64,000 bases of DNA, from contig JANSXC010000025.1 of the NCBI GenBank assembly GCA_024743115.1, forward strand, positions 1 to 64,000, read 5' to 3'. Both the position numbers and the translations under genes were made by a program. Positions within the stretch are counted from its first letter, which is position 1. Each line of letters opens with the position of its first letter. Source of the DNA: a bacterium (GTDB lineage: Bacteria; Planctomycetota; UBA1135; UBA2386). The notes beneath the pieces are model-generated. The model was not told the origin of the DNA. It did not search any database and saw only the letters and a list, made by a program, of their open reading frames with translations. Of this stretch, positions 1 to 8,035 are shown piece after piece.

Positions 1-1
1 C

Positions 2-304
2 CTGTCGATTCGATACACCGACAGACTGCTGGAGGCCGGCATCGAGCCGTCAGTCGGCAGTGTCGGCGACTCGTACGACAACGCATTGGCGGAGTCGATC
101 ATCGGCCTGTTCAAGACGGAGGTCGTCCGGTCACGCGGGCCTTGGAAAGGCGTCGAGGACGTCGAGTTCGCCACCCTGAGCTGGGTGGACTGGTTCAACA
201 ATCGTCGCCTTCTCGGGCCGCTGGGAAATCTCCCTCCAGCAGAGTTCGAGGAGGCCTACTATCAACAACAACCGGGCACGGCCAAGGTGGCCGTGCTCAA
301 CTAA
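2..304 (+). CDS. IS3-family transposase OrfB, C-terminal fragment
   Basis: This is the C-terminal ~100 residues of an IS3-family DDE transposase (integrase core, rve), which carries out strand cleavage and transfer of the element. The frame is open from the window edge. It contains the GDSYDNALAES motif and then GLFKTE, where the Glu following the DNA-and-alanine motif lies in the region of the third DDE acidic residue. Further on are the WVDWFNNRR and GPLGNLPPAEFEE segments typical of the OrfB C-terminus. The N-terminal two-thirds and the orfA frame are cut off by the window start, so it is not possible to say whether the element is intact. A TTG at 86 could be mistaken for a start, but homology clearly continues upstream. 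Confidence 0.9.
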   Translation: MSIRYTDRLLEAGIEPSVGSVGDSYDNALAESIIGLFKTEVVRSRGPWKGVEDVEFATLSWVDWFNNRRLLGPLGNLPPAEFEEAYYQQQPGTAKVAVLN

Positions 305-564
305 CCGAGCCTCCGGAGAACCCGGGGCGGTTCACCGCCCTTGTCGGAGATCACTTCGACCGTCGCCACGATCGCAACCAGTTGCCCGAACCCGACACCG
401 AGTCGCGGCCGGACGTGCTGGACGCTGTGCTCGTCGGGTCGCGTCGCGAGGAGAAGATCCCACTCCGGCGCCCGCGGCCACCGCGAGCTCTCGGCGGCAC
501 ACGCGGCGAGGCACCAGACGGCGGCGACGCACGTCGCAATCCGACGGGGCTGACGCCCGCTCAT
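301..564 (-). pseudogene. Lipoprotein gene truncated by the IS insertion (last gene of Bat operon)
   Basis: The ATG at 564 overlaps the stop of the upstream BatD-like gene (ATGA), which indicates translational coupling. The protein starts with a basic n-region, a hydrophobic stretch and an LAAC lipobox (lipid-accepting Cys at residue 22), so it was a small exported lipoprotein. About 76 native codons are read down to position 335. From there the frame runs into insertion-sequence DNA and ends at a TAG inside the element (301-303), adding some 11 foreign residues. The remaining native part is too short to recognise a domain. Some Bat operons end with a further envelope component (BatE), and this could be the equivalent, but no sequence feature proves it. 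The original C-terminus should lie beyond the left edge of the element, outside the window. Confidence 0.7.
310..334. repeat. Terminal inverted repeat (right) of the IS3-family element
   Basis: The sequence lies 6 bp after the transposase stop codon and ends ...gggcggttca at 334. It is GC-rich and reads outward-in as TGAACCGCCC. Its position next to the transposase stop and the resumption of a chromosomal frame beyond it support the assignment. The partner repeat is outside the window. Confidence 0.7.
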
Positions 565-1718
565 CCCGCCCGCTTCTTGGACCGCATCATCAGGATCACG
601 AGCGTCGCCGGCAGCAGCAGGATCGTCCCCATCGTCCAGACCAGCCAGAACGGGAAGTCTGGTTCCGGCGCCGGAATCGCGCCGTCGATTAGCTTCTGGA
701 TACGGGGCGGCAGGGGGCGGTCCGCGGACCGGGGCTTCACGGTGATCGGGACGGCCGCCGTCTTCACCGTCCGCCAGTCGTTCGCCGCGGGTGAGAACGT
801 GGGCAGCTGCAACGCCAGCGACGCCTTGCCCACCCGGAGCGCGAGCACGTCGAACACGAACACCCGCGCGTCCGCGGCTTCCCGCTCGACCATGCCCTGC
901 ACGACCAAGCCGTCCAACGTCGGTCGCTCGGGCGCGCCGAACGTCCGCAGGTTGCCACGCCCGCGCACGGTCAGCGTGAGCTGCAGTTCGTCCCCTAGTT
1001 CGATCTCGCCCGCACTCACCGAGGCCGCGACCTCGAACTCACCGATCGCGCCGGCGAACCCCGGTGGCGCACCTGCCGGCAGCTCACCCGCACGCAGTTC
1101 GAACGGCGCCGCCATGATCTCCGCGGTCTGGCGATCGACCGGCTGGCGGCCGCCGAGCAATGTCTCTTCGAAGGCACTGGCAAACGCAAAGCGCAGCACC
1201 GTGCCGGCACACTCGCGCCCCCCCACCGCGCTCGCCGTCCAGGTCAACCGGACCTCGTAGCTCGAAACGGCTCGGCCCTCCCGTTCGCCCGCCTCGCCAC
1301 CGAACGTGCGAATCACCCGATCGCCGACCGCGACACTCGGTCCCGTGCCCGCAACGAAAGCAAACGCCCGATCGGGCTCACCCGCTGCGTCCCTTGTCCA
1401 CGGCAGCACGAGCTGCACGGGCAGGTCAACCGCGCGTTGCAGCAGCGGCACCGCCTGCTGTTGCAGGAAGTCGCGGTCGATCGTGAACCGAACCGCAACG
1501 GTCACCGGCTGCCCGACGAGACCAGGGGCACCCGAGTGGACCGTGAGAGTGACCGGACCTCCGGAATCCGCGACCCCACTCGATCCCTGCTGGGACGTCG
1601 CGGCTCGTGACAACGCGAACTGTGGCACGGCGAACAACACCAACCCGAACAGCAGCCAGCGCCACACGCCCCGCAGGCCTGGGCAGCCGCGGCCCACGTT
1701 CGGTATCGCATCTTGCAT
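561..1718 (-). CDS. BatD-like membrane protein
   Basis: The protein has 385 residues if it starts at the ATG at 1718. A GTG at 1736 is an alternative and lies close to the end of the preceding gene (stop at 1726-1728). A signal peptide or anchor (WLLFGLVLFAVPQFALS) is followed by immunoglobulin-like beta-rich segments such as VTVAVRF and GDELQLTLTVRGRGNL. A transmembrane helix (FWLVWTMGTILLLPATLVIL) and a short basic tail close the protein, which is the architecture of the BatD oxygen-tolerance family. It is encoded in an operon with two von Willebrand A proteins, a TPR protein and a DUF58 protein. BatD homologues are thought to assemble with BatA/BatB at the inner membrane facing the periplasm, but the biochemical role is unknown. 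The family assignment rests on architecture and context. Confidence 0.75.
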   Translation of the reverse strand: MQDAIPNVGRGCPGLRGVWRWLLFGLVLFAVPQFALSRAATSQQGSSGVADSGGPVTLTVHSGAPGLVGQPVTVAVRFTIDRDFLQQQAVPLLQRAVDLPVQLVLPWTRDAAGEPDRAFAFVAGTGPSVAVGDRVIRTFGGEAGEREGRAVSSYEVRLTWTASAVGGRECAGTVLRFAFASAFEETLLGGRQPVDRQTAEIMAAPFELRAGELPAGAPPGFAGAIGEFEVAASVSAGEIELGDELQLTLTVRGRGNLRTFGAPERPTLDGLVVQGMVEREAADARVFVFDVLALRVGKASLALQLPTFSPAANDWRTVKTAAVPITVKPRSADRPLPPRIQKLIDGAIPAPEPDFPFWLVWTMGTILLLPATLVILMMRSKKRAG

Positions 1719-1725
1719 CAGATCG

Positions 1726-2484
1726 TCACCAGTCACGCTGCCCCACACTACGACTCCGCGCGGCGCTGCGCCGCAGCTGTTGTTTCTCCCGTTCCTGCGC
1801 GGCCAGCCGCGCCAGCACACGCGCGATCTCGGGCCCGCTCAACGGCTCGCGCGCGATCTCGGGCGGGCTTTCCTGTTCGTCGGCTTCCGCACTCGGTGGC
1901 GGTGGTTCGGGCTGCGGCACCTGCTCCTTCTGCACCTTCTGCTCGGCCGCATCCCGCTCGACGCGCAACTCCGCGACCTTGCGGCTCGCGCGCTCGGCAT
2001 TGCGGAGCGCCTCGGGCCAATCGCCGCCCCGCCCGCGCAACGCGGCCTGGAAGTGCTCGAGCGCCCGCTGCGCCTCGTCGACCCCCTGCTGCCACGCCGT
2101 CGGTTCGGCATCGGGCAAACGCGCGGCGAGCTCCGCGAGCGTCGCGCGTTCGAAACGAGCCTGGCCGAGCAGGAACTCCGCGAGCGCGCGATCGTCGGCG
2201 TCACCGAGCTCGCGCAGCTTGCGCGCCGCAGGCTCGGCATCAGCGGGCCGGCGCTCGCGCAGCGCCGCGAGCGCCAGGTTGCCGAGGAGTTCGACGCTCG
2301 GGGCCGATTCCGAACTCGCGAGGCATTGCCGGAAGCCCGCGAGCGCGTCGGCGTAACGCGCTGCCCGATACGCCGCGACGGCCTGGGCGAACGCGTCGTC
2401 ATCACCCGTCGGCTTCGCCGCGATCGACATGAGCATCAGCGCCGGCAGCGCGATCAACGACAGGATCGAGGCGAAGGACTTCAT
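1726..2484 (-). CDS. BatC-like TPR protein
   Basis: The protein has 252 residues. The start at 2484 (ATG) overlaps the stop of the upstream VWA gene as ATGA and begins a clear signal peptide (MKSFASILSLIALPALMLMSIAA). The middle has tetratricopeptide-like helix pairs (AVAAYRAARYADALAGFRQCL, then ALAALRERRPADAEPAARKL). The C-terminal third is charged and proline/glutamate-rich, with PQPEPPPPSAEADEQE before a basic tail. In Bat loci the TPR protein lies beside the two VWA proteins and is thought to act as a periplasmic scaffold. Order and overlaps fit that role here. The frame extends upstream of 2484 inside the VWA gene, but that extension has no signal-peptide logic. Confidence 0.75.
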   Translation of the reverse strand: MKSFASILSLIALPALMLMSIAAKPTGDDDAFAQAVAAYRAARYADALAGFRQCLASSESAPSVELLGNLALAALRERRPADAEPAARKLRELGDADDRALAEFLLGQARFERATLAELAARLPDAEPTAWQQGVDEAQRALEHFQAALRGRGGDWPEALRNAERASRKVAELRVERDAAEQKVQKEQVPQPEPPPPSAEADEQESPPEIAREPLSGPEIARVLARLAAQEREKQQLRRSAARSRSVGQRDW

Positions 2485-3515
2485 CGACGACGCTCCGGAA
2501 CGAGCAGCAGCAGCATCCAGGACAACAGCGCCGCGAGCAACGGCCATTGGAACCGCGGGGTGAGCGCCACCCGCCCGCTCACCGCCCGGACCTCGGCGGC
2601 CCGCTCCGTGAGGCGACCGCGATGCAACGCGAGCAGTGGATTGTCGGCCCCCGCGATGCGGAACTCGCCGCCGCCGGCGGTTGCCAGGTCGCCGAGGGTG
2701 GCGGGGTCGAGTGCACTCACGATTTCGGCACCGGTCTCGTCGCGCAAGTATTCCTGGCCGTTCTCGGTCGTGACCGCGATCTTGCTACCGACCTCGGTGC
2801 CGTAGCCGACGCAGTGCACTTCGACACCGCGCTCCCGCGCACGCTCCGCGGCGACGCGCCCGACCCCCGCGAAGTCCTCGCCGTCCGTGAGCACGAGCAC
2901 GCTGCCGATTTCCCCGGCGATCGCGTTGCCGGTCGGCCGATCGATTCCGCCGGCGGCCACCGCGCCACCCGCGAGCGCTTCGACGCCCGCGAGAATCGCC
3001 GCGCCGAGATCGGTGCCACCAAGCAACTCCGCGCCGGGCACGAGCCGTTCGGCCCGCGCGTGCAGCGCGTGCAGGTCGGCCGTCAACGGCACGACCAACC
3101 GCGCGTCCCCCGAGAACGCCACCAGCCCGACCCGCGCCCCCCGCGCGAGTTCGGCGAGTTCGCCCACATCCGCGACCGCCCGCGCAAGCCGTGACGGGCC
3201 GACGTCCTGCGCAGCCATCGACCAGGAGACATCGAGCGCGATCACGTAACTCGGCTGTTCCGGTTCGGCGTCCGCCGCCGGCGCCTGCGGCTGCAGCAGC
3301 GCGAGCAGCACCGCAGCGCATCCCAGCCCCGCGAGACCGAACCGCAACCCGCCGCCAACCACCCGCCCGGCCACATCGGAGTCGCGTGGTCCGAGCAGCG
3401 CCTGCACGTGCACTCGCCGCCGGCGTGCGCGCCAACAGGTCCATCCTGCTGCCAGGCCGAGCCCCAAGAGCCATGGCCAATAGTCGGGCCAGGTCCAGGT
3501 CCACCCAGCGATCAC
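2481..3515 (-). CDS. von Willebrand factor A membrane protein, BatB type
   Basis: The protein has 344 residues. The GTG start at 3515 overlaps the upstream stop (GTGA). Two hydrophobic helices (about residues 12-24 and 58-75) precede a VWA domain with a complete MIDAS start DVSWSM (Asp95, Ser97, Ser99) and a later threonine-containing GGTDLG loop. LVLTDGEDF closes the metal site region. A C-terminal transmembrane helix (LLAALLSWMLLLLVPERRR) completes the usual BatA/BatB topology: a periplasmic metal-dependent adhesion domain held between membrane helices. Together with the neighbouring VWA gene it probably forms a heteromeric complex. Which of the two is called BatA or BatB is conventional, by gene order. 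Confidence 0.8.
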   Translation of the reverse strand: MIAGWTWTWPDYWPWLLGLGLAAGWTCWRARRRRVHVQALLGPRDSDVAGRVVGGGLRFGLAGLGCAAVLLALLQPQAPAADAEPEQPSYVIALDVSWSMAAQDVGPSRLARAVADVGELAELARGARVGLVAFSGDARLVVPLTADLHALHARAERLVPGAELLGGTDLGAAILAGVEALAGGAVAAGGIDRPTGNAIAGEIGSVLVLTDGEDFAGVGRVAAERARERGVEVHCVGYGTEVGSKIAVTTENGQEYLRDETGAEIVSALDPATLGDLATAGGGEFRIAGADNPLLALHRGRLTERAAEVRAVSGRVALTPRFQWPLLAALLSWMLLLLVPERRR

Positions 3516-4558
3516 GGCAGCTCCCCCCGGCGCCGCGTTCGCGCCCAGCCGACGATCAGCAGCAACCCCACGGCGAGCCCGACGAAGGCCCAGAACCACT
3601 CGCGCACGAGCACCTTCGGCTCCGCGAAGTCGGTCTTCTCCAGCGCGTCGATCGCACGATAGACCGCGGTCAGACTCTGCGCGTCGCGCGCGCGGAAGAA
3701 CCGCCCGCCGGTCAACGCTGCCACCTGCTGGACCGCGGTCGTGTCCAACGGCTGGACTCGGCCATCGCGGCCCGGCATGCCCGTTCCGGCCACGATCGTG
3801 TGCACCCGCACACCGAGCTGCGCGGCGAGCTGCGCGGCGTGCACGGGCGCGATTTCCTGCGGCGCGGCCCGGGTGGCGACGTTCTCTTCGCCGTCGGTGA
3901 GGAGCACGACGACCTTCGCGGCGGTCTCACTGCGTTCGAGAGTTTCGATCGCGAACGACAACGCCGTGCCGATCCCCGTCGCGTCCTCGGGCCCATCCGC
4001 CTCGACCGGCTCGACCGACCGCAGCAGCTCGCGGGCCGCACTGTGGTCGAGCGTCAGCGGGCAGAGCAGATCCGCATAGCGCGCAAACGTCACGAGGCCG
4101 ATCCGGTCCTCCCCACGTCGCGCCAGGAACTCCTCACCCGCCGCGAGAACGAGGTCCAGCCGCGTCCTCGCACCGGGCCCGAGGTCCTCCGACAGCATCG
4201 ACGAGCTGACGTCGAGCGCGAGCAACACGTCGGCGCCCTCGCGTTCGGGCGGCAGCGGCACGCGCTCCACGGGCCGGGCGAGCGCGAAGCCGGCGAGGAT
4301 CAGGGCCGCGGCCTCCAACCACGGCAGGGTCGCGACGAAGCGCTGCCACGCCGAACGCGGCAGCGGTCCGAATCCGAGGGTGGTGGCGATGTCGGAATCG
4401 CCGGCGGCGTCGCCGCGGACCGCGACCGCACCGGCGAGCGCAATCCGCAGCCCGCGCCGCTGCCGCCCGCGCCACACGGCGACCACGACCACAACGGCCA
4501 GCAGCCACAGCCAGCCGGGACTCGCGATCGCGAACCCGAGATCCTCGGCCGCCAGCAT
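3512..4558 (-). CDS. von Willebrand factor A membrane protein, BatA type
   Basis: The protein has 348 residues. The ATG at 4558 shares one base with the upstream stop (TGATG). It has N-terminal transmembrane helices (about 15-28 and 80-95), then a VWA domain with MIDAS motif DVSSS (Asp116, Ser118, Ser120). The segments DRIGLVTFARYADLLCPLT and VVLLTDGEENVATRA are diagnostic of the BatA family. The C-terminal helix FVGLAVGLLLIVGWA is followed by a basic tail. The domain should bind a divalent metal and mediate protein contacts in the periplasm. It is the first of two adjacent VWA genes, and the spacing leaves no room for independent regulation. Confidence 0.85.
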   Translation of the reverse strand: MLAAEDLGFAIASPGWLWLLAVVVVVAVWRGRQRRGLRIALAGAVAVRGDAAGDSDIATTLGFGPLPRSAWQRFVATLPWLEAAALILAGFALARPVERVPLPPEREGADVLLALDVSSSMLSEDLGPGARTRLDLVLAAGEEFLARRGEDRIGLVTFARYADLLCPLTLDHSAARELLRSVEPVEADGPEDATGIGTALSFAIETLERSETAAKVVVLLTDGEENVATRAAPQEIAPVHAAQLAAQLGVRVHTIVAGTGMPGRDGRVQPLDTTAVQQVAALTGGRFFRARDAQSLTAVYRAIDALEKTDFAEPKVLVREWFWAFVGLAVGLLLIVGWARTRRRGELP

Positions 4559-5481
4559 CACGTCGCGCCCCTCGGCACGCGCACGAACTCCAAGGCCCGC
4601 TGCCGCGCACGTTCGTGCGCGGCGGTCGCCGGTCGATCGACCGCGAACTTCACGAGGTCGCATGCGAACAGGCAGTCGCGCAACGGGTCGCCATCGACGG
4701 GCACCACGGCCACGAGTTCTTCGCTCGTCCGGACGACGGCTGCAATACCGAACTCGCGCGTCGCGTGACGTCGCACGATCTCCGCGAGCTCGATGTAGAA
4801 CTCTTCGATCGCCGCTTCGCTTCGCGGTAACGCGAGCGCCAGCAGTTCCCGTTCCGCGATCTCCGCCGACGACGGCTCGACGACCGCGGGCTCGGCCGCC
4901 GCAGCCCGACGGCTACGACGACGCTGGAACGCGATCCCCGCACCGAGCAACACGACCGCGAGCGCGAGGATCACCGGCAGGGCGGATCCGGCGCGCCGGT
5001 CCCGCACGTCGCCAGGCCATTCGATCTCGCCCGGCGGATCCGCCAGAACCGATTCGACGACGAGCCGCACCTTCGGCGCCTCGGCCATGAGCTCGGGCTG
5101 CGCGGCCAGCCTCGCGCGAACGGTGAACGGCCCGAGTTCGAGTTCGCCCACCTGCCAGGCCGTCGCGCGATAGCGCCGCGTCTCGACGAGCCGCTCCTCG
5201 TCGATCACGGCACCGGCTTCGACTTCCTCGAGCCCCAGCGGCAGCAGCCCCAGCGGATCGAACGGCTGCGCCGCGTGCGTCGGCGGCCACGAGCGTTCGA
5301 CGACGAGCTCGAACGGCGTCCCGAACGCGACCCGCCCCGGCACGCTGACCCGGATTGCCATCGCTACATCCGCCGCCCCGTCGCCGGCGTCGTCAGCGGC
5401 CGGTACTTGGGCCGCAACCGACGCCGCGAGAGCTGCGACCCCCCAGGCGCTCGCCAGCAGGAAGTGACGCGCCCGACTCAC
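4558..5481 (-). CDS. DUF4381-like membrane protein of the Bat operon
   Basis: The protein has 307 residues. It starts at a GTG (5481) overlapping the DUF58 stop as GTGA. It has an N-terminal signal peptide ending ASVAAQ, a beta-rich periplasmic region resembling the N-terminal Ig-like part of BatD (residues ~40-165), one transmembrane helix (about 175-195, LPVILALAVVLLGAGIAF) and a cytoplasmic helical tail. That tail contains EEFYIELAEIVRRHATREFGI and TSEELVAVVP, a pattern seen in the short DUF4381-type proteins that sit between DUF58 and VWA genes. A regulatory or assembly role next to the VWA complex is inferred. No enzymatic motif is visible. Confidence 0.7.
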   Translation of the reverse strand: MSRARHFLLASAWGVAALAASVAAQVPAADDAGDGAADVAMAIRVSVPGRVAFGTPFELVVERSWPPTHAAQPFDPLGLLPLGLEEVEAGAVIDEERLVETRRYRATAWQVGELELGPFTVRARLAAQPELMAEAPKVRLVVESVLADPPGEIEWPGDVRDRRAGSALPVILALAVVLLGAGIAFQRRRSRRAAAAEPAVVEPSSAEIAERELLALALPRSEAAIEEFYIELAEIVRRHATREFGIAAVVRTSEELVAVVPVDGDPLRDCLFACDLVKFAVDRPATAAHERARQRALEFVRVPRGAT

Positions 5482-6455
5482 CGATAGACCTCGCGCCGTT
5501 CACGTCGTCGGAAGAACTGCTGCAGCGGTGCCGCGAGCGCCTCGATGTCACGCTGCCGCGGGATCTCGATGTCGATGCGATCGACGCGCGCCCGTTCGAG
5601 TTCGGCATCGACGTGCGCCCGCAGCCTGGCATGCCGCAGAAGCCACTCGTCACGCACGCGGGCGTGCGCGAGATCCACGGTCAGCGGCGCGGACGTCACC
5701 GGGTCACGCGCGCGCACGAGCGCACGCGGCGGATCGACGAGTTCGGGAGAGATCAGGCGCACGGCGACGAGATCGTGACGCCGCGCACAGAAGGCGAGCT
5801 CACGGGCGTAACCGACGCTGAGAAAATCGGACACGAGGAACACGACGGTCCGGCGCCGCGTCCGCCGCGCGACCTCGGCGAGCAGGCTGCCGAGCGCCGG
5901 CCGCTGCGCCGCGCTGACCCGATCCCGGACCGTGCAGTGCCGCAGCACCGAGAGCACGTGACCCGCGCCCTTGCGCGGCGGCACGAACACCGGCCGTGAC
6001 CGGCCGCCCGCGCCGTCGCCAGCCGCGCCGCCGACGAACCCGACCCCGTCGTTGTTGGTGATCGCCAGCAGACCGAGCAGCGCGCAAAACCGGGCACCGG
6101 CCTGCGCCGGCGACCACGCACCGAGTCCGGTCTGCATCGAGGCCGAGCGATCGACCGCGAACATGAGCGTGTGCTCGCGTTCTTCCACGAACCGCTTCAC
6201 GAACGGGCGACCAGCGCGGGCCGTGACGTTCCAGTCGACGTGGCGGGGATCGTCGCCTTCGCTGTATTCCCGGACCTCCTCGAACTCGACGCCGGTGCCA
6301 CGGAACGTCGAACGGTAGCCGCCCGTGAGCACGTCGGTGACGAACCGCGCACTCCGCAGCGGGATCCGCCGGACCTCCGCGAGCACGTCCGCGAGCTGGG
6401 CTTCCGCCGAGTCACCGCTGACCGACGACCCGGCGACGGACGAGGGCGGATTCAC
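5478..6455 (-). CDS. DUF58 domain protein
   Basis: The protein has about 325 residues and is the first gene of the Bat operon. It contains the hallmark DUF58 segment GDDPRHVDWNVTARAG, preceded by TFRGTGVEFEEVREYSEG, and a VWA-like region beginning FAVDRSASM. The rest continues the von Willebrand-like fold (VVFLVSDFLS). DUF58 proteins are nearly always encoded beside a MoxR-family AAA+ ATPase and VWA proteins; here no MoxR gene is adjacent. The start is uncertain: GTG codons at 6455 and 6467 both fit, and the frame stays open far upstream only because it runs antisense through the sigma-54 regulator gene. The divergent spacer to that regulator is about 144 bp. Confidence 0.8.
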   Translation of the reverse strand: MNPPSSVAGSSVSGDSAEAQLADVLAEVRRIPLRSARFVTDVLTGGYRSTFRGTGVEFEEVREYSEGDDPRHVDWNVTARAGRPFVKRFVEEREHTLMFAVDRSASMQTGLGAWSPAQAGARFCALLGLLAITNNDGVGFVGGAAGDGAGGRSRPVFVPPRKGAGHVLSVLRHCTVRDRVSAAQRPALGSLLAEVARRTRRRTVVFLVSDFLSVGYARELAFCARRHDLVAVRLISPELVDPPRALVRARDPVTSAPLTVDLAHARVRDEWLLRHARLRAHVDAELERARVDRIDIEIPRQRDIEALAAPLQQFFRRRERREVYR

Positions 6456-6599
6456 GGCACCGGACACGCCCCGGATGGTAGGCGCGCCAGCCGATGCCGC
6501 CCGGGAAATCCGGCCAAGGCTGACTGCCCGGTCTGCCGATAAGGACACCGTCTGCGCGTTCGGACATCGTCCGAGCCATCCGACTCCTGGAGACACCGC
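6456..6599. promoter_or_regulatory. Divergent intergenic region, Bat operon / sigma-54 regulator
   Basis: This spacer separates the minus-strand DUF58 start from the plus-strand regulator start and should hold promoters for both. A plausible ribosome binding site (GGAG, seven bases before the ATG at 6600) serves the regulator. Neither a convincing -35/-10 pair nor a -24/-12 (TGGC...TGC) sigma-54 element was found on either strand by eye. Confidence 0.45.
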
Positions 6600-7997
6600 A
6601 TGCCGAAGGTCCTGCTCGCCGACCCCGACCCCAAGACTCGAGAGCACCTCCGCGACCTGCTCGCGGATCGCGGCTTTGCGTTCGATCTCGCCACGGACGT
6701 TCGGGAAGCCCTCCACCCGATCGCCGAGGGCGGCGTCGACCTCGTGCTCTGTGACCTGGCGCTGCCCGGCGGCGGCGGCATGCGGCTGCTCGAGGCCATC
6801 CACGAGCTGCATCCCGACACCGCGGTCGTGCTGCTGAGCGCGTTCGGCTCCGTCCAGGACGCCGTACTCGCGATGCGTCACGGCGCCGCCGACTTCCTCG
6901 GCAAGCCCTTCTCCGCGGACCAGGTGCTCGTCGCGGTCGATCGCGCCCTCGAGAAGTCGGCGCTGCAGCGCGAGAACCACCAGCTCAAGGCGGCGCTCGA
7001 CGACCGGCTGCGGCTCGACAACGTCGTCGGCACCGGGCCGCGCATGCAGGCCATTTTCAAGACGATCAAGGCCGTCGCGGATACGCGGACGACCGTGCTC
7101 GTGACCGGCGAGTCCGGCACCGGCAAGACCCTGCTCGCCCGCGCGCTGCACTCGCTGAGCACCCGCCGCAACGGCCCCTTCGTCGAGGTCAACTGCGGCG
7201 CGTTGCCCGAGTCGCTGCTCGAATCCGAGCTGTTCGGCCACAAGAAGGGCGCGTTCACGGGCGCAACCCATGACAAGGTGGGCAAGTTCGAAGCGGCGAA
7301 CGGCGGCACGATCTTCCTCGATGAGATCGGCACGAGTTCGCCGGCCTTCCAGATCAAGCTGCTGCGCGTGCTGCAGGACCGCATCGTCGAGCGGGTCGGC
7401 GACAACCGCACGCTCGCCGTCGACGTCAGGGTCGTGCTGGCAACCAACAAGGACCTCGCCGCCGCGGTCGAAGAAGGCGAGTTTCGGGAGGACCTCTACT
7501 ATCGGATCAACGTCGTCAGCGTCGAAATGCCGCCACTCCGCGAGCGCCGTGACGATATCGAGAGCCTCGCGCGGCACTTCCTGCAGCGGTTTTCCGACGA
7601 ACACGGCCGCGCCGTCGCCGGCTTCACCGCCGACGCGCTGGCGGCGCTGGCCCAGGCGCCGTGGCCCGGCAACGTGCGCCAGCTCGAGAACATGATCGAG
7701 CGCGCGGTCGTGCTGAGTCGCGGCCGGAGGATCGAACTCGAAGACCTGCCGACGGATCTCGATGCCCGCGGCCTGATCCCGGCCACAACCGCACCGGGAA
7801 CTGCCACCGGCAGTTCCGCCGGGAGCATCGCGGACGACCCCGTCCTGCCGCTGAAACAGGCTCTGGAGCTGCCCGAGAAGCGCATCATCGAGCGTGCGCT
7901 CGCCCACTGCGACGGCAACCGCGAACGCACCGCGAAACTTCTCGAGATCAACCGCAGCACACTGTTCTCCAAACTCAGGAAGTACGGCATACGCTGA
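6600..7997 (+). CDS. NtrC-family sigma-54-dependent response regulator
   Basis: The protein has 465 residues. A receiver domain (1-118) has acidic pocket residues Asp8/Asp10, phospho-acceptor Asp52, Ser80 and Lys102. The central AAA+ domain has Walker A GESGTGKT (170-177), the sigma-54-contacting GAFTGA loop (217-222) and Walker B GGTIFLDE (235-242). An arginine-rich sensor region leads to the WPGNVRQLEN motif. The C-terminal Fis-type helix-turn-helix includes NRERTAKLLEINRSTLFSKLRKYGI. When phosphorylated it should oligomerise and drive open-complex formation by sigma-54 RNA polymerase. No cognate histidine kinase gene is adjacent. The next gene starts 38 bp downstream and encodes a giant TPR protein, and an exosortase cluster follows. 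That layout recalls the PrsR regulators of PEP-CTERM/exosortase systems, but the target genes are not shown by the sequence. Confidence 0.93.
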   Translation: MPKVLLADPDPKTREHLRDLLADRGFAFDLATDVREALHPIAEGGVDLVLCDLALPGGGGMRLLEAIHELHPDTAVVLLSAFGSVQDAVLAMRHGAADFLGKPFSADQVLVAVDRALEKSALQRENHQLKAALDDRLRLDNVVGTGPRMQAIFKTIKAVADTRTTVLVTGESGTGKTLLARALHSLSTRRNGPFVEVNCGALPESLLESELFGHKKGAFTGATHDKVGKFEAANGGTIFLDEIGTSSPAFQIKLLRVLQDRIVERVGDNRTLAVDVRVVLATNKDLAAAVEEGEFREDLYYRINVVSVEMPPLRERRDDIESLARHFLQRFSDEHGRAVAGFTADALAALAQAPWPGNVRQLENMIERAVVLSRGRRIELEDLPTDLDARGLIPATTAPGTATGSSAGSIADDPVLPLKQALELPEKRIIERALAHCDGNRERTAKLLEINRSTLFSKLRKYGIR

Positions 7998-8035
7998 ATA
8001 CTCTCGCGCTCTGCGAGCTATAAGACCCCGACCTG

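Larger units (their letters stand above)
1..334 (+). mobile_element. Right end of an IS3-family insertion sequence (partial)
   Basis: The window opens inside an insertion sequence. It carries the 3' part of an IS3-type orfB transposase and, after its stop codon, a terminal sequence ending in gggcggttca. Read on the other strand this begins TGAACCGCCC, the kind of TG-starting terminal inverted repeat found in many IS3-family elements. The element therefore appears to end at 334. A minus-strand lipoprotein reading frame resumes immediately beyond, at 335, which is independent evidence for the junction. The left end lies outside the window, so the target duplication cannot be checked. Confidence 0.85.

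Noticed and set aside
3191-4768. A plus-strand open frame of 525 codons opposite the two VWA genes
   Set aside because: The minus strand has intact MIDAS motifs and overlapping start/stop codons. The plus frame is arginine/glutamine-rich noise.
6456-6599. Sigma-54 -24/-12 promoter between the Bat operon and the regulator
   Set aside because: No TGGC-N8-TGC spacing was found on either strand.
5478-7907. Extension of the DUF58 frame to 809 codons
   Set aside because: The upstream half is antisense to the sigma-54 regulator, which has all family motifs. The DUF58 protein starts near 6455.
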